This document shows positions 30,580 through 38,384 of a stretch of 64,000 bases of DNA, one piece after another. The translations under genes were made by a program, and so were the position numbers. The DNA comes from Candidatus Fibrimonadaceae bacterium (GTDB lineage Bacteria > Fibrobacterota > Fibrobacteria > Fibrobacterales > Fibrobacteraceae). Below the pieces are notes generated by a model. It saw only the letters and a list, made by a program, of their open reading frames with translations. It did not search any database and was not told where the DNA came from. The stretch lies in NCBI GenBank assembly GCA_031281275.1, contig JAITFP010000072.1, forward strand, positions 1-64,000. Reading direction: 5' to 3'. Positions within the stretch are counted from its first letter, which is position 1; each line of letters begins with the position of its first letter.

Positions 30580-33228
30580 ATGTCTAATACACCAAAAACC
30601 TCTGCGGAAATCCGCAATTCTTTTATAAAATTCTTTGAAAGCAAAGAACACTTATTCGTACGCTCTTCACCCGTGGTTCCTCAAGATGACCCAACCTTAA
30701 TGTTTATAAATGCCGGCATGAATCAGTTCAAAGCCTGCTTTTTGGGAGATAACCCGAACAACTACAAAAGGGTGGCAAATTCGCAAAAGTGCATTCGCGT
30801 TTCGGGCAAGCACAACGATTTAGACGAAGTGGGGCGCGATACTTACCACCACACGTTTTTTGAAATGCTCGGAAACTGGAGCTTTGGAGACTATTATAAA
30901 AAAGAAGCCATTGAATGGGCTTGGGAACTTTTGACTGAGGTTTGGAAACTTCCCAAAGAGAGATTATTTGTAACCGTTTATCAAGACGATGACGAGGCTT
31001 GGCAAATTTGGAAAAATGTAAGCGGCTTGCCCGATGCTCGCATAATGCGGTTTGGGGAAAAATCGAACTTTTGGGAAATGGGAGATACAGGTCCTTGCGG
31101 TCCTTGCTCCGAAATACACTACGACAAAGGCGACCTTGCAACGCAAGAAGCAACTTTTGCAGACCCTGTGCAAGGCGTGAATGGGGCGAATGCACGCTAT
31201 ATTGAAATTTGGAATAATGTGTTTATGCAATTTGAACGCATAAAAAGCGGCGAGTTGCTTCCTCTGAAAAATAAAAATGTCGATACGGGAATGGGTTTTG
31301 AGCGAGTGTGCGCAATTTTGCAAGGCAAGGATTCTAATTACGAAACAGATGTGTTTTCTCCAATCATAAACAAAATAGCCGAGCTTTCCGGTGTGCCATA
31401 CAATGCAGACCAAAGCGGAATGCCTCACCGAGTTGTTGCAGACCACCTTCGCTCACTCAGTTTCGCAATAGCAGACGGCGCACTCCCAAGCAATGATGGG
31501 CGCGGCTATGTGCTTCGCAGAATTTTGCGCAGAGCGAGCCGCTACGCCCGTCTTTTAAACCAAAAAGAACCATTCATAAACCGCCTAGTGCCAACCTTGG
31601 CTCAAACAATGGGCAAAGCCTTCCCCGAAATACGCGAGCGCGCAGATTTTGTAGCAGAGGTAATCCGCTCCGAAGAGGAGAGATTTATAAGAACCCTAGA
31701 TGCTGGCTTGGAAAGGTTTGAGAAAATAGCCACTAGCCACTCCCTAATCCCAGGCACCCAAGTATTTTTGCTCTACGACACTTACGGTTTTCCACCAGAC
31801 CTAACACGCATTTTAGCAGAAGAAAAAAATTTGCAAATAGATGAGGCGGGTTTTGAAACAGAGATGGAAAAGCAAAAGGAACGTGCTAGAGCTTCGCAAA
31901 AACAGGGACTTTCTGCCATAGGCTCCGAAGGCTGGACTGTTTTTGGAGAAGGTTCAACCGAATTTTTGGGTTATGAGGCAAGCACGGTACAGGTGAAAAT
32001 TTTACGCTATAAAGAAGATAAGGGTTCTTATTCAATTGTTTTAGATCGCACACCTTTTTATGCGGAAATGGGCGGAGAAATAGGCGAAAGGGGAACTCTT
32101 GAAAATTCTGGTGCAACGCTCAAAGTTTTTGATACCGTAAAAGTAAATGATATTTGGATTCACCGCGCAAAACTTTTGAGCGGAGAAGTGAATGGGCAGG
32201 AATATACAGCAAGCGTAAATTTGGAAGAAAGGGCAGCAACGCGAAAAAACCATTCGGCTACGCATTTGCTCCAAGCAGCTTTGCGCAAGGTTGTGGGTGA
32301 GCATGTTACCCAGCAAGGCTCAAGGGTTGCTCCCGAAAATTTGCGTTTTGACTTTACCGCCTTTGCCGCATTAACAGCAGAGCAAATAAAAACAATAGAA
32401 AATCTGGTGAATGAGAAAATTCAAATGTGCCTGCCCATATCCACAGAGGTGATGCCTGTGGAAAAAGCAAAAGAGAGCGGAGCTATGGCGCTTTTCGGTG
32501 AAAAATATGGTGCAGAAGTCAGAGTTGTTTCAATGGAAAATTTTTCCAAAGAGTTTTGCGGAGGCTTGCACGCAAAAAACACCGGCGAAATAGGAGTATT
32601 CCGCATTTTGAGCGAAAGCAGCGTTAGCGCAGGGGTTCGCAGGATAGAAGCGACAACGGCATTCGGTGCGTTAGATAGTTTTAGGGAAGAGGCGAAAGTT
32701 GTATCTTCGCTCAGGGAGCAGTTCAAGGCAAAAACGGAAAATATTTTAGAAAGGGTGTCTTTGCTAACTGAGCAATTAAAAGCGAGCGAAAAACTTGCAG
32801 CAGATTTGCGGGCAAAAATCGCGGAAAGCCAGAGCGCGGATTTGTTCAAAAATTCCATTCAAGTAAAAAACATTCCCCTTTGGGTTTCAAAAGTGAGCAT
32901 GGAATCCAGCGAATTTGCCGCTCTTTTGGAAGGTGCGCAAAAAACAATGCCTTTGCAGGGCATAGCGGTTGTGGCAAATGTTAGTAGGGACACGATTAAT
33001 CGTGTCCCTACTGGCACAATAGCGGTGGTTGTTCATGCGGAGTTGGTTAAGAAAAAAATTAGCGCAGGAGATATAGTTAAAAAATTAGCCGAGCTTGCCG
33101 GAGGCAAAGGTGGAGGCAGACCAAATTTGGCGCAAGCTGGGACAAAAAATCCAGATAAGATAGATGAGGCTTTGGGAGCGGCGGAAAGGATTATTGTAGA
33201 ATTGATCAATGGAGGTAAAAATGGATAA
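30580..33228 (+). CDS. alaS: Alanyl-tRNA synthetase
   Basis: SSPVVPQDDPTLMFINAGMNQFK, TYHHTFFEMLGNWSFGDYYK, NHSATHLL, C..H zinc site, GGGRPNLAQAG. Confidence 0.98.
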   Translation: MSNTPKTSAEIRNSFIKFFESKEHLFVRSSPVVPQDDPTLMFINAGMNQFKACFLGDNPNNYKRVANSQKCIRVSGKHNDLDEVGRDTYHHTFFEMLGNWSFGDYYKKEAIEWAWELLTEVWKLPKERLFVTVYQDDDEAWQIWKNVSGLPDARIMRFGEKSNFWEMGDTGPCGPCSEIHYDKGDLATQEATFADPVQGVNGANARYIEIWNNVFMQFERIKSGELLPLKNKNVDTGMGFERVCAILQGKDSNYETDVFSPIINKIAELSGVPYNADQSGMPHRVVADHLRSLSFAIADGALPSNDGRGYVLRRILRRASRYARLLNQKEPFINRLVPTLAQTMGKAFPEIRERADFVAEVIRSEEERFIRTLDAGLERFEKIATSHSLIPGTQVFLLYDTYGFPPDLTRILAEEKNLQIDEAGFETEMEKQKERARASQKQGLSAIGSEGWTVFGEGSTEFLGYEASTVQVKILRYKEDKGSYSIVLDRTPFYAEMGGEIGERGTLENSGATLKVFDTVKVNDIWIHRAKLLSGEVNGQEYTASVNLEERAATRKNHSATHLLQAALRKVVGEHVTQQGSRVAPENLRFDFTAFAALTAEQIKTIENLVNEKIQMCLPISTEVMPVEKAKESGAMALFGEKYGAEVRVVSMENFSKEFCGGLHAKNTGEIGVFRILSESSVSAGVRRIEATTAFGALDSFREEAKVVSSLREQFKAKTENILERVSLLTEQLKASEKLAADLRAKIAESQSADLFKNSIQVKNIPLWVSKVSMESSEFAALLEGAQKTMPLQGIAVVANVSRDTINRVPTGTIAVVVHAELVKKKISAGDIVKKLAELAGGKGGGRPNLAQAGTKNPDKIDEALGAAERIIVELINGGKNG
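32983..33012. repeat. Perfect 30-bp palindrome inside alaS
   Basis: AGTAGGGACACGATT|AATCGTGTCCCTACT. Confidence 0.95.
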
Positions 33229-34228
33229 AATTAAATTGACGGCTCTGTTGTTGTTCATTTTAGTTTCTTCTGCATACTCTCAAAGCAAAAAGGTCACGCT
33301 CCTCAATGTTTCTTATGACCCTACTAGGGAACTGTATAAAGAATACAACAAGGCTTTTAGCGAATATTACAAGGGAAAATCGGGAGTTGAGGTAACCGTG
33401 AACCAGTCTCACGGCGGTTCTGGTGGACAGGCGAGAAGCGTTATTGAGGGGAATCAAGCCGATGTTGTGACTTTAGCTATGGCTTATGACATAGATGATA
33501 TTTGTGAAAAGCGCAATGGTCTTATAGCCGAGAGTTGGATAACACGTTTCCCGCAAAACAGTTCGCCTTATACTTCTACCATTGTTTTTCTTGTTCGGAG
33601 TGGCAACCCCAAGGGCATAAAGGACTGGGGCGACCTTGTGAAATCAGGTGTTAATATTATAACCCCCGATCCCAAAACCTCTGGCGGGGCGCGTTGGAAT
33701 TATTTGGCGGCGTGGGCTTACGCCCGTGCCAAATACGGAAGCGAAGATAAAGCTCGCGATTTTGTCAAGAAACTATATGGCAACGTGTCGGTTTTGGATC
33801 CAGGGGCACGTGGTGCCTCTAATACATTTGAGCACGGCACGGGCGATGTGCTGCTGGCGTGGGAGAACGAGGCTTTTTTGATTAAAAAAGAGGCTGGCGG
33901 CGGCAAGTTTGAGATAATTACCCCTAGCCTCAGCATACTCGCGGAACCCTCCGTTACTTATGTTGATGGCATAGTGAACAAGCGTGGCACAAAAGACATT
34001 GCCATTGCTTATTTGGAATACTTATATTCAGATGCCGCGCAGCGGATTATAGGCAAGAATCATTACCGTCCTTCCAATCTGGCAATTGCCAAAGAATTTC
34101 CATATTTTGCAAACCTTAAATTGGTGACAATAGATAATGATTTCGGGGGATGGAAGGCGGCGCATAAATTGCATTTTTCCGAAAATGGGATATTTGACCA
34201 GATAATGATGGAGTTGAAAAAGAAATGA
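33221..34228 (+). CDS. Sulfate/thiosulfate ABC transporter substrate-binding protein, orphan
   Basis: LLNVSYDPTRELYKEYNKAF, GSGGQARSVIEGNQADVVTLA, TPDPKTSGGARWNYLAAW. Confidence 0.9.
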   Translation: MDKIKLTALLLFILVSSAYSQSKKVTLLNVSYDPTRELYKEYNKAFSEYYKGKSGVEVTVNQSHGGSGGQARSVIEGNQADVVTLAMAYDIDDICEKRNGLIAESWITRFPQNSSPYTSTIVFLVRSGNPKGIKDWGDLVKSGVNIITPDPKTSGGARWNYLAAWAYARAKYGSEDKARDFVKKLYGNVSVLDPGARGASNTFEHGTGDVLLAWENEAFLIKKEAGGGKFEIITPSLSILAEPSVTYVDGIVNKRGTKDIAIAYLEYLYSDAAQRIIGKNHYRPSNLAIAKEFPYFANLKLVTIDNDFGGWKAAHKLHFSENGIFDQIMMELKKK

Positions 34229-34749
34229 TAAAAATCGCTATCCTTGTTTGTGTATTGTTTTGTGTTGCTTGTGAGCTGCAAGAAGGCACATTCACAGATA
34301 TACGAGACAGCAAAGTCTATAAAACCATAAAAATCGGCGAGCAGGTTTGGTTTGCGGAGAATTTGAATTACGAAGCAGACGGCAGCAAATGTTATGAAAA
34401 CAAACCCGCCAACTGCGATAAATACGGGAGATTATATAGTTGGAAAACGGCTATGAAGTCTTGCCCAGACGGTTGGCATTTGCCGAGTAAGGCGGAGTGG
34501 GAAGTATTGATGGAATCGGTTGTCGGTGAAAAAACAGAAAATCAGTTCGACTTTTTCGCCTTGTCGGGAGGCTATGGCTATTCGAGTGGTTTTTTCTACG
34601 ATTTAGGCAATCTCAGCTACTGGTGGAGCGCTAATGAGTACGGTAGCTACAGTGCTTCCCGTAAGAACATATATTATATAAACGAGTATGCAGACGACGA
34701 CAGCTACGTTAAAAACATTTTGCGAAGTGTTCGTTGCGTGAAAAAATGA
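34225..34749 (+). CDS. FISUMP-domain lipoprotein
   Basis: YKTIKIGEQVWFAENLNYEADGSKCYENKPANCDKYGRLYSWKTAMKSCPDGWHLPSKAEWEVL. Confidence 0.9.
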   Translation: MIKIAILVCVLFCVACELQEGTFTDIRDSKVYKTIKIGEQVWFAENLNYEADGSKCYENKPANCDKYGRLYSWKTAMKSCPDGWHLPSKAEWEVLMESVVGEKTENQFDFFALSGGYGYSSGFFYDLGNLSYWWSANEYGSYSASRKNIYYINEYADDDSYVKNILRSVRCVKK

Positions 34750-34779
34750 TGAAAAATAAAATTACTATATTATTCTCAA

Positions 34780-35124
34780 ATGGATAGTTGCCTATTTTGT
34801 AGAATTGCAAATCACGAAGTCCCCTCGGATATTCTTTACGAAGACGATTCTATTGTGGCTTTTAGGGATATTTCTCCGCAAGCACCCGTTCATTTTCTTG
34901 TTATACCCAAAAAACACATAGATAACATAATGGAAATTCAAGAAAACGACAAGGAATTGCTTGGGAATATGCTTTTTCACGCCCAAAAAATTGCAAAAGC
35001 CGAAGGCTGTGAAGAAAAAGGCGCAAGATTTGTTTTAAATTGCAAAACAGATGGCGGTCAAACCGTTAATCACCTGCATTTGCACGTGTTAGGAAAAAGA
35101 ATGCTATACTGGCCTCCGGGATAA
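34780..35124 (+). CDS. HIT family protein
   Basis: CLFCRIANHEVPSDILYEDD; HLHLHVLG. Confidence 0.95.
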   Translation: MDSCLFCRIANHEVPSDILYEDDSIVAFRDISPQAPVHFLVIPKKHIDNIMEIQENDKELLGNMLFHAQKIAKAEGCEEKGARFVLNCKTDGGQTVNHLHLHVLGKRMLYWPPG

Positions 35125-35125
35125 T

Positions 35126-35872
35126 ATGCGTACCCAAATAATAGTTCTTCACCGCTACGCTTATGGCGATAGTTCCTGGATAGTCAAGGCACTTAGCCCA
35201 GACCTTGGCGTTCTTTCTCTTTTGGTGAAGGGGGCAAAATCCAAAAATTCCAGATTTAAAGCCAGCATAGACCCCCTTGCGCACAGCGAAATAGAAATTC
35301 GCTATAACCGCTGCAAGGGAAATTCATCTTTGATAATTCCCAAAGAGGCATTTTTGCAAAATTATTTTCAAAAAATGCGCACAAATTTGCAAAGTTTGGC
35401 AGCCGCCCAACTTATGGCAGAAATTTTGCTTAGGCTCGGAAATAATTTTAGCCATGCGGCAGAAGAGTTCAAATGGTTGCTTAACAACTTGGAATACTTA
35501 GAGTTAAATGAGGCAAACGAAAATTCGCTCTCTCTTTGGTTGCATAAATTGTGTGATATTCTAGGTTATGCGCCAATGCTTTTGAACTGTGGGTTATGCG
35601 GGCAAAAAATTTTGCAAGCTCCGGCAGATTTATGGCACAGCGCTGGCGGAGCGGTGTGCGAGAGTTGCCTTGGAGAGAAAAAACCGAGCTACGACCAGTT
35701 TTTTTTGCAAGAACTTGGGAATTTTGCAAATGGAAAGAGCAATTCCAGGCAAAATTCCTGCCAACGCATAGAGAATTTTTTCTTGGGGCACTTGAAAGTT
35801 CATGCAGGTGCCTTGGATAATTTGCGCTCTTATGAATGGTTAATTGAAACAAGAAAGTTGGTAAGTGGCTGA
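35126..35872 (+). CDS. recO: DNA repair protein RecO
   Basis: LHRYAYGDSSWIVKALSPDLGVLSLLVKGAKS; CGLCGQ / CESC. Confidence 0.85.
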   Translation: MRTQIIVLHRYAYGDSSWIVKALSPDLGVLSLLVKGAKSKNSRFKASIDPLAHSEIEIRYNRCKGNSSLIIPKEAFLQNYFQKMRTNLQSLAAAQLMAEILLRLGNNFSHAAEEFKWLLNNLEYLELNEANENSLSLWLHKLCDILGYAPMLLNCGLCGQKILQAPADLWHSAGGAVCESCLGEKKPSYDQFFLQELGNFANGKSNSRQNSCQRIENFFLGHLKVHAGALDNLRSYEWLIETRKLVSG

Positions 35873-35873
35873 A

Positions 35874-36626
35874 ATGCTTAGCAAAAGCGATTTTTATTCC
35901 ATGAAAAAGAACGGGCAAGCCATTTCTATGGTCACCGTTTATGATGCGGCATTCGCCAGAATGGCGGAGGCAGCAAAAATAGATATGCTTTTGGTTGGGG
36001 ACTCTGCTGCCAACGTGATGCTTGGAATGGATAGAACCGCTGGTATTTCCATGGAAGCGATGTGCATATTCACTAATGCCGTAAAACGTGGTGCGCCAAA
36101 TAGTTACATCGTTAGCGATATGCCTTATGGTTCGGATGCGGAACCAAAACTCGCGTTGCAAAATGCAACAAAATTATTAGAAGCAGGAGCACACGCGGTT
36201 AAAATAGAAGGACTCCCACTTGAATCTCTTAAAGCACTCAGAGAAAAAAAGATAGAGATAGTAGGGCATCTTGGTTTGCTCCCTCAAACCGCAAAAAGTT
36301 TTAAGCAAGTTGGCAAAAATGAGGAAGAAGCGGAAAAAATTATTAAGCAAGCAAAAATTTTAGACAGCTTTGAGCCTTGCGCAGTAGTTTTGGAACATAT
36401 CCCAGAACAGCTTGGAGAAAAAATCTCGCGGGCTATAAATACGCCTACAATCGGCATTGGTGCGGGACAGCAAACCGATGGGCAGGTACTTGTTATGCAC
36501 GATATTTTGCTTATGCATCCATTTAAGATCCCACCTTTCGCCAAAAGTTTTGCAAACTTTTGGGAAGCAGGAGTGAATGCTTTTTGTGATTATAAAAATT
36601 GGGTTTGCAAAAAAAAGTTATTTTAG
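35874..36626 (+). CDS. panB: 3-methyl-2-oxobutanoate hydroxymethyltransferase
   Basis: MVTVYDAAFARMAEAAKIDMLLVGDSAANVMLG; GHLGLLPQ. Confidence 0.95.
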   Translation: MLSKSDFYSMKKNGQAISMVTVYDAAFARMAEAAKIDMLLVGDSAANVMLGMDRTAGISMEAMCIFTNAVKRGAPNSYIVSDMPYGSDAEPKLALQNATKLLEAGAHAVKIEGLPLESLKALREKKIEIVGHLGLLPQTAKSFKQVGKNEEEAEKIIKQAKILDSFEPCAVVLEHIPEQLGEKISRAINTPTIGIGAGQQTDGQVLVMHDILLMHPFKIPPFAKSFANFWEAGVNAFCDYKNWVCKKKLF

Positions 36627-36693
36627 TCTTGCCAACTTGAAAAAAAAATTCTATATTTATTCTTGACATTCACAAACAAAAGGAGTATTCCTC

Positions 36694-36846
36694 ATGGCTA
36701 CAAAAACCGTTATTAAAAAACCTGCAGCTCCCGCTAAAAAGGCAGCTGCAAAAAAAGCAGCACCTAAAAAGGCTGTAAAAAAAGCAGCTCCTAAAAAAGC
36801 AGCTCCTAAAAAAGCCGCTCATAAAAAAGCTGCTCCAAAAAAATAA
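36694..36846 (+). CDS. Histone H1-like Lys/Ala/Pro-rich 50-aa protein
   Basis: MATKTVIKKPAAPAKKAAAKKAAPKKAVKKAAPKKAAPKKAAHKKAAPKK; SD aggag; TTGCCA-17-TATATT promoter; not in the ORF track (too short). Confidence 0.85.
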   Translation: MATKTVIKKPAAPAKKAAAKKAAPKKAVKKAAPKKAAPKKAAHKKAAPKK

Positions 36847-36863
36847 CGTAACATTGTACACGG

Positions 36864-36895
36864 GCCTCCAATCTTTTAGGTTGGAGGCTCTTTTT
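36864..36895 (+). terminator. Rho-independent terminator after the H1-like gene
   Basis: GCCTCCAA...TTGGAGGC hairpin then T-run. Confidence 0.92.
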
Positions 36896-38381
36896 ATTTT
36901 GGAATCTTTTTTATTAGAGCAATAAGAACTATGAGTAGCGAAAAATAAAACAAAACAAGTTCAGCATAATCACCAATCGCAGAATAAAACGTAAAACGAG
37001 TTTCCAAAGGAATGTTTTGAACTATTATCCTCTGCTCAAACAGCTTTGTTTTCTCCAGAATTCTCCCATTTGGCAATATAAAAGCGCTAATTCCCGTATT
37101 TGCCGCCCTAACAACCCCTATTCCGTTCTCCACAGCGTGGGAACGCACCAAATTAAAGTGCTGGTATGGGGCAATGCTTTTGTAAAACCAGCCATCATTT
37201 GTGATGTTGGCAATGAAATTAGCCCCTTTTCGCTTTGCATCCCTCAAAATATTGCCATAAATTGCCTCGTAACATATAAGAGGGCTAAAATTCCCCGGTT
37301 GCCATATTGAAAGGCTATCACCTGGCGAAAAAGTGCCTCCACCCAAGTCCACATAGTTTACTATTGGAAAAATATTGTCAAAGGGGACTTTTTCACTGAA
37401 AGGCACAAGATGTATTTTTCTGTATTCTGGCAGTGGTTCGCCAAAGCCGAACAAAAAAGCCGAATTATATATATCGTATTTCCTTTTTTTATTCTTTGTA
37501 TCTGAGGTCCAAAATCTATTCAATGCCCCAATGACAATGGCAGAGTTACTCTCTTGAGTATAGTTATCCAAAAAATCGATTTCTCTATATCGCGAATTTA
37601 TATAGTCTGGAATTGCTGTTTCGGGAAATAAAATTAGGTCAACGCTATCTGGTTCCAGAGTTTCAAACAAATCCCAAGTTTGAGTCATAACAGAATCATA
37701 GTATTCCCTGCTCCATTTTTTTGTTTGGTGAATGCTAGGTTGCACAATTGCGACTGTCAAAGAATCGGAATCTGCGTTTTTTTCATTTGCCAAAATTCCA
37801 TAACCTCCAATATAAAAGATTATGGCTAGACCTAGCGGTGCAAGCCCTAGCTTTTTTTTCTTTTTCAAAATAGCAGTTGCTAAACACATATTTGAAGCGA
37901 TGATTATCGCAGAGCAACCAAACACTCCAAAGAAAGCATAAGACTGCATAAGCTCTAAGTTATTCCCAAACACAAGCCCAAGCGAGAGCCACGGAAAGCT
38001 CATATCGCCTTTTGCTCGCAACACTTCAATGCCTGCCCAAAAAAACGGAAAAATAAAAATGTATGGGAGTTTAATAAAAACATAAGCACACAAAAGCGTA
38101 AATAAACTTAAAAAGGCAATGCTCAAAAAAAGTCCAGAAAAAATTAGAGCCGGTGGTGCAACATCTCCAACATGATAAAGCCAATATATGCTAATGGCAT
38201 TGAACACAATAGCACCGAGGTAGCTTGAGGTCAAGGCTACCCTTTTGCTCGCTGTTTTTAAAACATAAAACCACGGAGCCAAAGATACTAGAGCTACAGG
38301 ACCAAGCGGGAAGGGGGGAAAGCAAAGCGCTAGTAGTATCCAAGAGGCGAGCGAAAGCAAAATGGCTTTTTTTGTGTTCAT
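36894..38381 (-). CDS. lnt: Apolipoprotein N-acyltransferase
   Basis: FPETAIPDYINSRYRE, LICYEAIYGNILRDAKRKGANFIANITNDGWF. Confidence 0.92.
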   Translation of the reverse strand: MNTKKAILLSLASWILLALCFPPFPLGPVALVSLAPWFYVLKTASKRVALTSSYLGAIVFNAISIYWLYHVGDVAPPALIFSGLFLSIAFLSLFTLLCAYVFIKLPYIFIFPFFWAGIEVLRAKGDMSFPWLSLGLVFGNNLELMQSYAFFGVFGCSAIIIASNMCLATAILKKKKKLGLAPLGLAIIFYIGGYGILANEKNADSDSLTVAIVQPSIHQTKKWSREYYDSVMTQTWDLFETLEPDSVDLILFPETAIPDYINSRYREIDFLDNYTQESNSAIVIGALNRFWTSDTKNKKRKYDIYNSAFLFGFGEPLPEYRKIHLVPFSEKVPFDNIFPIVNYVDLGGGTFSPGDSLSIWQPGNFSPLICYEAIYGNILRDAKRKGANFIANITNDGWFYKSIAPYQHFNLVRSHAVENGIGVVRAANTGISAFILPNGRILEKTKLFEQRIIVQNIPLETRFTFYSAIGDYAELVLFYFSLLIVLIALIKKIPK

Positions 38382-38384
38382 CTT

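Noticed and set aside
36670-36861. 63-aa minus-strand Cys/Phe/Ser-rich ORF
   Set aside because: Antisense of the H1-like AAPKK gene.
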